Shown here: positions 34,555-44,152 of the stretch, piece after piece
Position numbering within the stretch: the first letter of the stretch is position 1
Layout: each line of letters opens with the position of its first letter
Origin: an uncultured Ruminococcus sp.
Lineage (GTDB): Bacteria; Bacillota; Clostridia; Oscillospirales; Acutalibacteraceae
Length of the DNA stretch: 44,297 bases
Direction of reading: 5' to 3'
NCBI GenBank assembly: GCA_902802985.1
Contig: CADCOE010000031.1
Span: 1-44,297, forward strand
Translations under genes and position numbers: made by a program
Notes under the pieces: generated by a model
The model's input: only the letters and a program-made list of their open reading frames with translations
What the model was told of the DNA's origin: nothing
The model's database searches: none

Positions 34555-35178
34555 ATGTCATCCTACCAAACTATCGAAAAAGAGAGCAGTGACGAATTTG
34601 TTGAACAGCGTTCTAAATTTATCGGGTATGTCAAACCTGTTGCTGCCGAGCAGGAAGCAATCGATTTTATTAATGAAAAGCGTCAAATTCACTGGGACGC
34701 TACTCATAATGTATATGCCTATGTGCTGCGTGATGGTCAAATTAAACGTTTTTCGGATGATGGGGAACCTCACGGTACGGCAGGAATGCCTGTGCTGGAT
34801 GTTATTCTCAAATCTGATGTTACAGATGTCGCAGTGGTGGTGACGAGATACTTTGGCGGTATTCTGCTGGGAGCAGGAGGGTTGGTACGAGCCTACACCA
34901 AAGGTGCTAAAATTGCTCTGGAGGCTGGCGGTATTGTCACTATGGAACATTGTTGTCAGGCGGTTCTCCGCTGTGACTACAATCAGTATGGCAAGATTTC
35001 AGGTCTGATTCCTGCCAACGGTGGAGTGATCGACAATACGGAATTTTCTGATATGGTTGATATAGAGTATCATATCACTCAGAACCGACTGGCTGTTTTT
35101 GAAAAACAATTAGCGGATGCTACCTGCGGCAGTGTCTGTACGGAAGTGATTGGAGAACGCTATTATAAAATGAAATAA
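34555..35178 (+). CDS. yigZ: YigZ/IMPACT family protein
   Basis: The 207-residue protein has the UPF0029/IMPACT N-terminal domain with RSKFIGYVKPV, HNVYAYVLRDG, the motif SDDGEPHGTAG and RYFGGILLGAGGLVRAY, followed by the small C-terminal domain (DUF1949). Eukaryotic IMPACT regulates the Gcn2 kinase; the bacterial role is not established, possibly translation-related. TCGGAGG precedes ATG 34555; a 35-codon upstream extension crosses the promoter and is rejected. Confidence 0.9.
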   Translation: MSSYQTIEKESSDEFVEQRSKFIGYVKPVAAEQEAIDFINEKRQIHWDATHNVYAYVLRDGQIKRFSDDGEPHGTAGMPVLDVILKSDVTDVAVVVTRYFGGILLGAGGLVRAYTKGAKIALEAGGIVTMEHCCQAVLRCDYNQYGKISGLIPANGGVIDNTEFSDMVDIEYHITQNRLAVFEKQLADATCGSVCTEVIGERYYKMK

Positions 35179-35272
35179 GGATCATTGTACAAAAAAATAA
35201 CGAAAAAGAAAAAAGGTATTTCAGTATCTCTTTGCGTATATATATACAGAGGATATTTGCGGAGGTGATATT

Positions 35273-36319
35273 GTGTCTATTCGTGAACAGAACGAGTTAA
35301 CAGAGCAACAGATTTTGTCACCGTTTGCCGCTCTTTCTGCCCGCAGCAAGGGGCGGCTCAGAAAAGAAGAAAAGTGTCCTATCCGAACCGATTTTCAGCG
35401 TGACAGGGACAGGATCATCCATAGCAAATCTTTTCGCAGACTGAAACATAAAACACAGGTGTTCCTTTCTCCCGAAGGCGATCACTACCGTACCAGACTG
35501 ACTCATACGCTGGAAGTGTCTCAGATTGCACGAACCATTGCACGGGCACTGCAGCTGAACGAGGATCTGACAGAAGCGATTTCTTTGGGACACGATCTGG
35601 GACATACTCCGTTTGGTCACGCGGGTGAACGGGCGTTGAATGATATTTTCCCTCCGGGATTTCGTCATTACGAACAAAGCTTGAGAATTGTTGATGTTCT
35701 CGAAAAGGACGGAAAAGGGCTAAATCTTACATACGAAACCCGAAACGGTATCCTCTGCCATACTAAAGGCAAGGAAGCAGATACGGCAGAGGGCAGAATT
35801 GTGCGTTTGGCTGATCGTATCGCCTATATCAATCACGATATAGATGATGCACTGCGAGCCAATGTGCTGCATAGTGAAGAAATACCGTCTGATATTACCC
35901 AAATTCTCGGAAATACTACTACCACCCGTATCAATACGCTTGTGATGTCAGTCGTGACCCACACCAAAGACGGTCAGGTGCGAATGGATGAGGAAATTCA
36001 ATCGGCCTTTGACCGACTGCATCTCTTTATGCATGAAAGAGTGTATCTCAACGATTATGCCAAACACGAGGAAAAAAAAGTTCCCGAATTTATCAGGTTG
36101 ATGTACCGTTATTTTGTGTCGCATCCGGAACATCTTCCCAATGAAAATCAGCGTGTGGCACGATTGGAAAGCCCCGAACGTGCCGTGTGCGACTATCTTG
36201 CGGGAATGACGGATCATTACGCCGTAGAGGTGTTTCATTCCATATTCGTGCCGCACAGCTGGACAATACAGCTCCCGATGGGAATGCGGGAAAATACAAA
36301 TCATCATATATCTACTTGA
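35273..36319 (+). CDS. dgt: dGTPase-like HD-domain triphosphohydrolase
   Basis: The 348-residue protein has the HD-domain metal ligands H in RTRLTHTLEVSQIA (near residue 81), HD in SLGHDLGHTPFGHAGE (near 106) and a later Asp in RLADRIAYINHDID. RDRDRIIHSKSFRRLKHKTQ and FLSPEGDHYRTR are typical of the short dGTPase branch of Gram-positives. It hydrolyses dNTPs to nucleoside and triphosphate. The start is GTG 35273 with GGAGGTGA just upstream. It lies 48 bases before dnaG, an arrangement frequent in Clostridia. Confidence 0.9.
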   Translation: MSIREQNELTEQQILSPFAALSARSKGRLRKEEKCPIRTDFQRDRDRIIHSKSFRRLKHKTQVFLSPEGDHYRTRLTHTLEVSQIARTIARALQLNEDLTEAISLGHDLGHTPFGHAGERALNDIFPPGFRHYEQSLRIVDVLEKDGKGLNLTYETRNGILCHTKGKEADTAEGRIVRLADRIAYINHDIDDALRANVLHSEEIPSDITQILGNTTTTRINTLVMSVVTHTKDGQVRMDEEIQSAFDRLHLFMHERVYLNDYAKHEEKKVPEFIRLMYRYFVSHPEHLPNENQRVARLESPERAVCDYLAGMTDHYAVEVFHSIFVPHSWTIQLPMGMRENTNHHIST

Positions 36320-36367
36320 TTGCCCGTGCAGTACTTGAAGGCACGGCAGTAAAACGGAGGTGAAACG

Positions 36368-38134
36368 GTGCCGATACCACAGGAATTTATACAGGAATTG
36401 AAAAGCAGAACAGATATTGTTGATGTGATCTCAAGTTATGTCAATCTCAAAAAAGCAGGACGAAATATGGTAGGTCTTTGCCCGTTTCATACAGAAAAAA
36501 CACCGTCTTTTAATGTATCGAGAGAAAATGAGTTTTTTCATTGCTTCGGATGCGGCGTGGGCGGGGATGTGATCACGTTTGTCAGGCGTATTGAAAATCT
36601 TGACTATATTGACGCTGTTAAGTTTCTGGCGCAGAGAGCAGGAATGTCTATGCCGGAGAAAGATTTTGACAGCGGTATCACTAACCTTAAAAACAGAATA
36701 TATGAGGCAAATCGGGAGGCAGCCAGATTTTATCATAAACAGCTGTATACACCCCAAGGAAAAGAGGCATTAGAATATCTGAGAAAACGTGGTTTGACGG
36801 AAAAAACGATCATTCATTTCGGACTTGGCTATTCTCCGCAGTCCCGTTTTGAGTTGGTGAACCATCTCAAAAGCAAAGGTTTTTCCCAGCAGGAAATGAT
36901 ACAAGCCAATCTTGCTAATCTGTCACAAAAAAATTATCCGTTTGATAGATTTTCCGATCGGGTGATGTTTCCCATCATCGACCTGAGAGGAAACGTGATT
37001 GCTTTCGGCGGCCGCATTATGTCGGACATCAAGCCTAAATATCTCAACACATCGGATACGCCGGTTTTTAATAAAAGCCGCAATTTGTTTGCTCTTCAGT
37101 TTGCTAAAAATAAAGCAAATGGACAGTTGATTTTGGTAGAGGGCTATATGGATGTGATCGCTCTGCATCAAGCAGGCATTGAAAATGCTGTGGCAACTTT
37201 GGGTACGTCATTGACTACGGAACAGGCAATAGTACTCAAACGCTACTGTGATGAAGTGGTGGTATGCTATGATGCTGATCAGGCGGGGCAGAAGGCAACC
37301 GCAAGAGCTATTTCTATTCTGCGTGAGGCAGGGCTGCGAATACGGATTCTGACGGTTCCTGACGGAAAGGATCCTGATGAATATATCAAAAATCACGGGG
37401 AACAGGGAACAGCAAGATTTCGTATGCTGCTCGAAAAAAGCGGCAGCGATGTCCGGTTTCAGCTGGATACCCTGCGTAAACGCTATAACATCGACCTGAC
37501 CGAGCAGCGTGTGGAATATCTGACGCAGGCGTCACGGCTGCTGGCGGGATTGGATAACAGTATTGAACAAAATGTATATTTGTCCGAGCTTGCTCAGGAG
37601 CTGAATGTCGATAAAGCAGCGCTCAAAAATCAGATGCACCGCTATGAGCGTCAGAACAGGCGGGATCATCAGAAACGGGAGCAGCGGTACATTCAGGAGC
37701 ATATATCCGCAAGAAATGACAAAATCAACAACGAAAAGTTTTATAATTTAAGAGCGGCCAATGCCGAAGAAGCATTGCTCGCCTTAATTATGCTCAACCC
37801 CGATGCTGCCGATACGGTGTTTTCGGGGGTATCGAAGGAGCAGTTTATCACATCATTTAACCGTAAGGTTTATGAAATATTAAAAAAGCACGCTATGCAG
37901 GGCGGAGAGTTTTCACTGACCGATATTTCAGGGGAATTTTCCAACGATGAAGTAAGCAGTATTGCCAAAATACTTGCCTCTCATCCTCGTGAGAACGATG
38001 CTGTACAGGCGGCAAGAGAGTATATGCAGGTGCTTGCGGAGGAAAACGAAAAAATGTCTCCCGAACAAATTGCACAGGCAGATACGCAGACATTGATGGA
38101 ACAACTTCAAAAGCTGAAGGAAAAGAAGAAATAA
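36368..38134 (+). CDS. dnaG: DNA primase
   Basis: The 588-residue primase lays RNA primers at the replication fork. The N-terminal CHC2 zinc finger is [14 protein letters not shown] ... CFGCG (residues 38-64). The Toprim core has [16 protein letters not shown] (near 256) with the later [10 protein letters not shown]. The last ~150 residues are the DnaB-binding domain. The start is GTG 36368 with GGAGGTGA upstream. It sits in the classic dnaG-rpoD order, 14 bases before rpoD. Confidence 0.96.
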   Translation: MPIPQEFIQELKSRTDIVDVISSYVNLKKAGRNMVGLCPFHTEKTPSFNVSRENEFFHCFGCGVGGDVITFVRRIENLDYIDAVKFLAQRAGMSMPEKDFDSGITNLKNRIYEANREAARFYHKQLYTPQGKEALEYLRKRGLTEKTIIHFGLGYSPQSRFELVNHLKSKGFSQQEMIQANLANLSQKNYPFDRFSDRVMFPIIDLRGNVIAFGGRIMSDIKPKYLNTSDTPVFNKSRNLFALQFAKNKANGQLILVEGYMDVIALHQAGIENAVATLGTSLTTEQAIVLKRYCDEVVVCYDADQAGQKATARAISILREAGLRIRILTVPDGKDPDEYIKNHGEQGTARFRMLLEKSGSDVRFQLDTLRKRYNIDLTEQRVEYLTQASRLLAGLDNSIEQNVYLSELAQELNVDKAALKNQMHRYERQNRRDHQKREQRYIQEHISARNDKINNEKFYNLRAANAEEALLALIMLNPDAADTVFSGVSKEQFITSFNRKVYEILKKHAMQGGEFSLTDISGEFSNDEVSSIAKILASHPRENDAVQAAREYMQVLAEENEKMSPEQIAQADTQTLMEQLQKLKEKKK

Positions 38135-38148
38135 CAGGAGGAGTTTTT

Positions 38149-39264
38149 ATGGTAACATCACCACAGCCGGACAGAAAAACAGTTCTCAAAGATCTGATGG
38201 AATTGGGAAAATCGAAGGGGCAGCTTACCAACAAGGAAATTCTTGATGCCATTGGCGAAATGGATATTGATCCCGAACAACTGGAAAAATTCTATGATAC
38301 TCTTGAAACCAACGGTGTGGAAATTGTTGAAACTCTTGAGGATATTATGCTGGACGATGTACAGTTGTCCTCGATGACAGGTGAAGTCGCCGGGGTATCG
38401 GAGGATGGTGAGGAAGAGCCGTCTGTCGAAAATATTGCTATTGACGACCCCGTCAAAATCTATTTGAAAGAAATCGGACGTGTACCGCTTTTGACGCCGG
38501 ACGAAGAATTGGATCTGGCTATCAGAATTTCTGATGGTGACGTTGCTGCCAAAAAACGTCTTTCTGAAGCCAACCTCCGACTGGTTGTCAGCATTGCCAA
38601 AAGATACCTTGGTCGAGGAATGCAGTTTCTGGATCTTATTCAGGAAGGTAATCTCGGTCTGATCAAAGCAGTGGAAAAATTCGATTATACCAAAGGTTTC
38701 AAATTTTCAACTTATGCTACGTGGTGGATCCGTCAGGCAATTACCCGAGCGATTGCCGATCAGGCAAGAACGATCCGTATTCCCGTACATATGGTGGAAA
38801 CCATCAACAAGGTAAAAAAGGTGTCCAGTCAGCTTCTTCACCAGAACGGTCACGAGCCGACTGCAGAAGAAATTTCTGCAGTACTCAATATGCAGACGGA
38901 TAAGGTTCGTGAAATTATGCGTGTGGCACAGGAGCCGGTTTCTCTTGAAACCCCTATCGGTGAAGAAGAAGACAGCCATTTGGGCGATTTTATCCCTGAT
39001 GACGACGCTCCTGCACCACAGGATGCAGCGTCTCACACGCTTCTGAAAGAACAACTTGGAGATGTCCTCTCTACGCTGACACCACGAGAAGAACAAGTGC
39101 TGAAGCTTCGTTTCGGTCTGGAGGACGGACGTTCCCGTACCTTGGAAGAAGTAGGAGAGGTGTTTAATGTTACCAGAGAACGTATCCGCCAGATTGAGGC
39201 AAAAGCACTTCGTAAGCTTCGCCATCCCAGCCGCAGTAAAAAACTGAAAGATTTTCTTGATTGA
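38149..39264 (+). CDS. rpoD: Primary sigma factor RpoD (SigA)
   Basis: The 371-residue sigma-70 has region 1.1 (residues 1-90), region 1.2 from [16 protein letters not shown], region 2 with [20 protein letters not shown] and the -10-reading [18 protein letters not shown], region 3 and region 4 with the -35 helix [20 protein letters not shown]. It recognises the TTGACA/TATAAT promoters seen across the window. AGGAGGAG precedes the ATG, and a strong terminator follows. Confidence 0.97.
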   Translation: MVTSPQPDRKTVLKDLMELGKSKGQLTNKEILDAIGEMDIDPEQLEKFYDTLETNGVEIVETLEDIMLDDVQLSSMTGEVAGVSEDGEEEPSVENIAIDDPVKIYLKEIGRVPLLTPDEELDLAIRISDGDVAAKKRLSEANLRLVVSIAKRYLGRGMQFLDLIQEGNLGLIKAVEKFDYTKGFKFSTYATWWIRQAITRAIADQARTIRIPVHMVETINKVKKVSSQLLHQNGHEPTAEEISAVLNMQTDKVREIMRVAQEPVSLETPIGEEEDSHLGDFIPDDDAPAPQDAASHTLLKEQLGDVLSTLTPREEQVLKLRFGLEDGRSRTLEEVGEVFNVTRERIRQIEAKALRKLRHPSRSKKLKDFLD

Positions 39265-39282
39265 TAGATAGGATTATTCTCT

Positions 39283-39321
39283 GCCGCCGCTGCTGTCTTT
39301 GAAAACAGCAGCGGCGGCTTT
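39283..39321 (+). terminator. Terminator of dgt-dnaG-rpoD
   Basis: A GC-rich 14-base stem, 39283-39296 with 39305-39318, is followed by a short T tract. Confidence 0.9.
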
Positions 39322-39379
39322 GTATAAAATGCTCTAAATAATACAGGAATATTTTGGCAATATATTTGAGATAAAGTTC

Positions 39380-39408
39380 TTGACAGGTGAGATTTATCGT
39401 GCTATATT
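39380..39408 (+). promoter_or_regulatory. Promoter of the GntR-ABC operon
   Basis: TTGACA (39380-39385) and TATATT (39403-39408) are 17 bases apart. The start point would fall in or next to the palindrome at 39410-39438. Confidence 0.7.
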
Positions 39409-39409
39409 A

Positions 39410-39438
39410 TAATTGTACTAATTGATATGGTACAATTA
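39410..39438 (+). promoter_or_regulatory. Probable GntR/YtrA operator 1
   Basis: The nine-base arms TAATTGTAC (39410-39418) and GTACAATTA (39430-39438) are exact inverted repeats with an 11-base spacer, right after the -10 box. This is where an autoregulating YtrA-type repressor would bind. Confidence 0.6.
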
Positions 39439-39474
39439 AGTAATAGAGATGTAGAGATGACATTTCCGGCAAAA

Positions 39475-39508
39475 AACAAAAGGAGGAAACGATTTTCCAC
39501 CTTTTGTT
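39475..39508 (+). other. Leader hairpin before the GntR gene
   Basis: AACAAAAGG (39475-39483) pairs with CCTTTTGTT (39500-39508), with an inner GGAAA/TTTCC pairing. It hides an AGGAGG-like stretch. No gene starts nearby, so its role is unclear. Confidence 0.4.
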
Positions 39509-39545
39509 GATGGAGTGGGGGAGTGGTGTACCTTATATGTATTAG

Positions 39546-39568
39546 TTGTATTCATTTAATTAATACAA
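39546..39568 (+). promoter_or_regulatory. Possible GntR/YtrA operator 2
   Basis: TTGTATT (39546-39552) and AATACAA (39562-39568) form a seven-base inverted repeat with a nine-base spacer, similar in layout to operator 1. Confidence 0.4.
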
Positions 39569-39595
39569 TATCAAATTGAAAAAGGGGGAATAAGT

Positions 39596-39985
39596 ATGTT
39601 TAGTGCATTCCAGATCAATTACCGAAGTCGTGAGCCGATCTATCTCCAAGTGTATAACGAGGTAGTCAAGGAAATTTCATTGGGGCTTCTTCTTCCTCAG
39701 GAAAAGCTGGCGACCGTTCGGGAACTGGCAACAACACTCGGCATTAACCCGAATACGGTATCAAAGGCTTATCAGATGTTGGAACAAAACGGTTATATTT
39801 ACTCTGTGGTGGGGAAGGGATCGTTTGTAGCAGATAACTCCGACAAGCTTGCCGGATTGAAGGAAAGCACGATGAAAAATCTTTCCAAGGAAGTCAAAAC
39901 AGCTTTTGATTTAGGCGTTCCTGTTGAAGAGGTCAGGAACATAGTCGATGAAACATATTCCGAAGGAGGTAAGAAGAATGCTTGA
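39596..39985 (+). CDS. GntR-family regulator, YtrA subfamily
   Basis: The 129-residue protein has the GntR winged helix (residues 10-75: REPIYLQVYNEVVKEI, EKLATVRELATTLGINPNTV, then SKAYQMLEQNG) and a short ~50-residue dimerisation tail, the mark of the YtrA subfamily. Such regulators usually repress an ABC exporter encoded with them and respond to cell-wall-active compounds. AAAGGGGGAAT precedes the ATG. The stop overlaps the ATPase gene by eight bases. The palindromes at 39410 and 39546 are likely targets. Confidence 0.9.
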   Translation: MFSAFQINYRSREPIYLQVYNEVVKEISLGLLLPQEKLATVRELATTLGINPNTVSKAYQMLEQNGYIYSVVGKGSFVADNSDKLAGLKESTMKNLSKEVKTAFDLGVPVEEVRNIVDETYSEGGKKNA

Positions 39986-40877
39986 AATTAAGAATATCAC
40001 CAAAAAATTCGGAGAAAAAACAGCACTGGATAGTCTTTCGTTTACCATTCCGACAGGCTCGGTATTTGGTCTGATCGGCTCCAACGGCTCGGGTAAATCC
40101 ACATTGCTGAGAATTATTTCCGGAGTGTATAAGCCGGATGGAGGTTCGGCGGAAATTGATGGAGAAAGTACTTTTGAAAATCCCAGAATCAAGGAACAGT
40201 GCTTTTTTATTTCGGATTATCCGTTTTATTATAATAATTCTACAGTGAAAAATCTTGCAAAATTTTATAAAGGACTTTATCCATCTTGGGATGAGGAAAA
40301 GTTCCGGAAAATTTCCTCACTGTTTCCTCTTAATACCAAAGACAAAATTATCAATATGTCGAAAGGTATGCAGCGTCAGGCGGCATTAATACTTGCTCTC
40401 TCTATTAACCCAAAATATATTCTTCTGGACGAAATATTCGATGGTCTGGATCCTGTTGTTCGTCAGCTTATCAAAAAGCTGCTGATGGAGCTGGTAGCGG
40501 ACAATGATACGACTGTCATTATTTCTTCACATAATCTCAGAGAACTGGAGGATGTGTGTGACCATATCGGATTGATCCATAAAGGCGGTGTCATAATGGA
40601 GAAAGATCTGGATGAGGCAAAGCTTGGTATTCATCGTATTCAGGCAGTATTTAACGAAGAAAAGGACGAAAGTTCATTTGAAGGATTGAATGTCGTCAAT
40701 CTTCGCCGTCAAGGAAAAATGATAACGCTTACTGTCAAAGGTGATAGTAAAGAGATAGAAGAAGCGATCAGAGCATTTAATCCGGTTTATATGGAAATGC
40801 TTCCACTGACACTGGAGGAAGTATTTATCAGCGAAATGGAGGCGGTTGGTTATGACATCAACAACATTCTCAAATAA
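39978..40877 (+). CDS. ABC exporter ATPase (YtrB-like)
   Basis: The 299-residue ATPase has Walker A GSNGSGKST (near residue 37) and Walker B ILLDEIFDGLD. The signature region reads MSKGMQRQ rather than LSGGQ, as often seen in YtrB/CcmA-like ATPases. The H-loop is SSHN (near residue 185). A ~90-residue C-terminal part follows. AAGGAGGTAAG supports ATG 39978, inside the end of the GntR gene. It powers the membrane protein encoded next. Confidence 0.92.
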   Translation: MLEIKNITKKFGEKTALDSLSFTIPTGSVFGLIGSNGSGKSTLLRIISGVYKPDGGSAEIDGESTFENPRIKEQCFFISDYPFYYNNSTVKNLAKFYKGLYPSWDEEKFRKISSLFPLNTKDKIINMSKGMQRQAALILALSINPKYILLDEIFDGLDPVVRQLIKKLLMELVADNDTTVIISSHNLRELEDVCDHIGLIHKGGVIMEKDLDEAKLGIHRIQAVFNEEKDESSFEGLNVVNLRRQGKMITLTVKGDSKEIEEAIRAFNPVYMEMLPLTLEEVFISEMEAVGYDINNILK

Positions 40878-43248
40878 AACGTTTTTGAAGCTGTATCAGT
40901 GGGCGCTTAAACGAAACAAAATCATTATACTGACATTTGGCATTATAATGGCGGTGGGAATTTTATTGGATATTTATGGTATCTACACATCTTATGTAAA
41001 GGATGAACAAACTTTTGGAGAAATAGGGGAATTTTCCATTACAATGGCACAGATAGGAGCAATGCTTTTGACGTTTATTTCGTCTTTGGTGACGTTTTCT
41101 TTCCTTCATAATAAACGCAGTGTAGATATGTTTGGTTCTCTTCCTGCCACGAGAGGCACATTATATTTTTCGCATCTTTTGGGCGGTATCACATCGGTGG
41201 CTGTTCCGTTCACTGTCGGTTCCCTGATCGTAATGGCGGTCACTTGCCGTACCACAGAATTTTTAGCGGCAGAACTTTGGCAGATCCTTTTTGGCATTAT
41301 CGGCATTGCGGCAGCGTATTCCTTTACCACGCTGATTGCTTATTGTTGCGGAACTGCATTTGATTCAGCATTGCTTACTGTAGCAGTCAATGTGGTTTAC
41401 ATCGGTATTGTACTGTACTTCTGGGGGATGTCATCTGCGATGATCCCCGGTGTTATGTTTGAGAGCGTTATATTCGCACCGGTTGTCACACTGCTGGCTC
41501 CTTATGCATTTTGTTTCTTTTTGGATACGTATTATTTTTCCGATTTCATTTACCGCATTAGTACCACTTCATCTTTTGTTTCACTTTTGATATGGAGCAT
41601 TCTTTTTACGGCAGCAATGGTTGTTTTCGGTTACTTTCTGGCTAAAAAACATAAGGCAGAGGGAGCACAGAGTGAAATCAATATCAAATGGCTTCCTGTT
41701 ATTGTCAAGGCAGGCGGATCGCTCATATGCGGCGGTATGGTGGGGATGGCTATTGCTTCTACCTCTCGCTCAGGTTATACCAATATGTTCATCTTTGCTT
41801 TGTGGTATACGACCATCGGTTTTGCAGCATTTATCATTTTGCACTTCCTTTTTTCAAGAAATTTCAAGAGCAAGTTTATCCCCTCACTGATCGCTTATCT
41901 TGTTACAACGGTTGCAGTCATTAGTCTGGCATTCGGATTTACCTTCGGAATGGGCATCGACACCTATGTTCCTGAGCCGTCTGTTATCAACTCCGTACAG
42001 TTTGGGGGCGATGAGTATAAAGATCCCAACAATATCAAGCTCGTCACAGAAATTCATAAAACGGTCATTGATGCTGTTCGTAAGCAAAATAAGTATCCCT
42101 ACTATCTGGGAAGCGATGACGATCAGGAAGATTCGGACATTATAACCGATTTGGACAATGAAAAAATAATGCCTGAATATCCCCTTTTGGACAGTATCAA
42201 CTTTGATTTTCGATACACAAGCAAGATGGGCGTGAGTACTTTGAGATGGTACGATATGTATGATGTTGACTACGATCGTGAGAAAGTTCAAAATCTTTTG
42301 AAGGAACTCTACAATTCGGAGGAATCCAAGAAAAATACAACTTCTCCGCTTCTTTGGGATAAGGAATTACGCAAGGAATATACAGTTGTACAACAACCCG
42401 ATCTGTACTATATTGATGGCAGACTTGCTGACGGTGACAATGATATGGAAGGTCGTTTGTTCTCCGTACAGCTTCCAAAGGATGAAAGCTTTGTGAGTGG
42501 TCTTTTGGATGTTCTTGCTGAGGATATTATAGCAGATGAGGATTATTTACAGAACTATGGCAGTAATTCGTCCCGTTATACGACATTGAAAGAAGCTTAT
42601 TTGACAGTTACGATTGATTTTAAAGGTTCAAAATCGAATTATCCGCCTTATAGATATTACCGGAACTACGGCGGTTATTATATGGGTGAAATGGATTATA
42701 TTAGAATCAATATTCCTCAAAGCTACCAAAAAACCCGTCAATATTTGTCAGATCATAATATATCCACAGAATATACGGTAGGTATGGCAAACGCAGCTTT
42801 CAGCGGTCCAAGTGGATATATTTCAGAGTCGAGCGAAGCTTTCGATTACTATCAGGATTTCAGTTTTAGTGGTGACGTAACGGATCTTGACTGTATGATG
42901 GAAGAACTCACCGCAAAATTTGAATATATAGGATTGGTACGTTCCGGTATAGGCACCTCTTTTGCAGATTGGGATACAGTTCATCACAATGAAATGGTTA
43001 CTGTTGTCCGTACAAAGGCAAGAGAACTTTATAATACTTACAAAAAAGATCCGAAATATATTAAAAGTGATTACAACAATGTTTTTACGCAGGGTACGGA
43101 GGATGTATATGAAATGGGAGGTTATCTCTATATGGCAGATCAGATCATTATGGAAATTGATAAATCAGCCGAGCAGTTGGTGAAAAACATCAATGCAAAT
43201 GCTGCCCCATCAAACAATCCATCGACCGATACATCTAAAGCAGCATAA
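40852..43248 (+). CDS. ABC-2 type exporter membrane protein with a large external domain
   Basis: The ~798-residue protein has about ten hydrophobic segments between residues 18 and 370. A ~400-residue hydrophilic part rich in Tyr, Asp and Asn follows, up to the C-terminus without a further membrane helix; it is therefore probably outside the cell. The start overlaps the ATPase by 26 bases; GGAGG lies nine bases before ATG 40852. Similar proteins with a DUF6449-like external region occur beside YtrA-type regulators in Clostridia, possibly sensing or resisting antimicrobial peptides. The transported compound is unknown. Confidence 0.8.
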   Translation: MTSTTFSNKTFLKLYQWALKRNKIIILTFGIIMAVGILLDIYGIYTSYVKDEQTFGEIGEFSITMAQIGAMLLTFISSLVTFSFLHNKRSVDMFGSLPATRGTLYFSHLLGGITSVAVPFTVGSLIVMAVTCRTTEFLAAELWQILFGIIGIAAAYSFTTLIAYCCGTAFDSALLTVAVNVVYIGIVLYFWGMSSAMIPGVMFESVIFAPVVTLLAPYAFCFFLDTYYFSDFIYRISTTSSFVSLLIWSILFTAAMVVFGYFLAKKHKAEGAQSEINIKWLPVIVKAGGSLICGGMVGMAIASTSRSGYTNMFIFALWYTTIGFAAFIILHFLFSRNFKSKFIPSLIAYLVTTVAVISLAFGFTFGMGIDTYVPEPSVINSVQFGGDEYKDPNNIKLVTEIHKTVIDAVRKQNKYPYYLGSDDDQEDSDIITDLDNEKIMPEYPLLDSINFDFRYTSKMGVSTLRWYDMYDVDYDREKVQNLLKELYNSEESKKNTTSPLLWDKELRKEYTVVQQPDLYYIDGRLADGDNDMEGRLFSVQLPKDESFVSGLLDVLAEDIIADEDYLQNYGSNSSRYTTLKEAYLTVTIDFKGSKSNYPPYRYYRNYGGYYMGEMDYIRINIPQSYQKTRQYLSDHNISTEYTVGMANAAFSGPSGYISESSEAFDYYQDFSFSGDVTDLDCMMEELTAKFEYIGLVRSGIGTSFADWDTVHHNEMVTVVRTKARELYNTYKKDPKYIKSDYNNVFTQGTEDVYEMGGYLYMADQIIMEIDKSAEQLVKNINANAAPSNNPSTDTSKAA

Positions 43249-43257
43249 TATCTCATA

Positions 43258-43298
43258 CAGAAGAGAGTGAAGGAAGTGTGTTCCGTCACTCTCTTCTG
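43258..43298 (+). terminator. Terminator of the GntR-ABC operon
   Basis: CAGAAGAGAGTGA (43258-43270) pairs exactly with TCACTCTCTTCTG (43286-43298); a weak T-rich tail follows. Confidence 0.75.
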
Positions 43299-43384
43299 CT
43301 GTTCTGTCAAGGAGGTACCAAGTCGTAACATCAATGATGATTTAAAATTAGATATGCATACCCAAATGGTACCGTTTTGATAAG

Positions 43385-43406
43385 AAAAGGACTGCCGAAG
43401 CAGTCC
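43385..43406 (-). terminator. Terminator of the minus-strand membrane protein gene
   Basis: On the minus strand GGACTGC and GCAGTCC (43400-43406 and 43389-43395) enclose a TTCG tetraloop and are followed by TTTT. Confidence 0.75.
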
Positions 43407-43438
43407 ACAAAGATATATCTACTAAAGTGATACAAAAT

Positions 43439-44092
43439 TTAAACGAAAGTAATTTTTACTGTACGCTCACTATTCTGACTGTTGTTAAAGATGTCGTAAG
43501 TAATTTCGGCATAATCATCATACCATTTTATTTCATATTTTCCTTTATTTCGTCCGCCGTCATCAGTAGTGAAATTTTCTAAAATAATGGCTTCGTTATT
43601 TTCCTTGATCTGATAAATGGTTCCTCCGCCATATAGCAAAAACGATTCTTCTCGAATAACAATCATATGACGACCGTCAGTGTATTTGTAATAATCGGGC
43701 GAATAGTCATTATCAGACCAGATACCAATTACAAGAACGTTACTGAATAGTATGATCAGAAAACAGATCATTTCACTTGTCCAGATAAGTAATATATATT
43801 TCTTGATTTTTTCCTTATTCTTTATTTTCTGAACAATACAAATGATGGTCAATATTATAGATATAATCAATATGATGAGAAATAGTCCCGCAGTAATAAG
43901 ATCGAACGTATTATGCCATGAACTTTCAATAATTGTATTATTCTGATAAAAATAAGATGAGTCTTTTTCCAAATGATTGCTGCTGCTTTTGAATAAACCG
44001 CTGTCTATGGTATCATTGTGATCTGCATTTCTGAACGCATACACTGCTCCGATGCAGTATACAGTGTATTTCCCATTTTGTTGAAATAACAA
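43439..44092 (-). CDS. Two-helix membrane protein of unknown function
   Basis: The protein has two strong hydrophobic segments (ITAGLFLIILIISIILTIIC, and the one beginning MICFLIILFSNVLVIGIW) separated by a basic loop. A ~90-residue beta-rich C-terminal part with Gly, Asp and Tyr follows (GGGTIYQIKENN). I recognise no family. The frame is open from 44149, but that region carries the promoter (44121-44149), so the start must lie later. TTG 44092 with AGAAGG four bases upstream is the best visible candidate. Start confidence is low. The gene is AT-rich and next to a transposase remnant. Confidence 0.5.
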   Translation of the reverse strand: MLFQQNGKYTVYCIGAVYAFRNADHNDTIDSGLFKSSSNHLEKDSSYFYQNNTIIESSWHNTFDLITAGLFLIILIISIILTIICIVQKIKNKEKIKKYILLIWTSEMICFLIILFSNVLVIGIWSDNDYSPDYYKYTDGRHMIVIREESFLLYGGGTIYQIKENNEAIILENFTTDDGGRNKGKYEIKWYDDYAEITYDIFNNSQNSERTVKITFV

Positions 44093-44120
44093 ATAACCTT
44101 CTTCATCATTTTTATACGAT

Positions 44121-44149
44121 AATATATCACACCTATTTCTTTTTGTCAA
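44121..44149 (-). promoter_or_regulatory. Promoter of the minus-strand membrane protein gene
   Basis: On the minus strand TTGACA (44149-44144) and TATATT (44126-44121) are 17 bases apart. The -35 box begins only four bases after the stop of the transposase remnant. Confidence 0.65.
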
Positions 44150-44152
44150 TCA

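Noticed and set aside
43319..43332. aagtcgtaaca resembling the 3' end of 16S rRNA
   Set aside because: The match is only 11 bases and the flanks do not continue as rRNA; chance.
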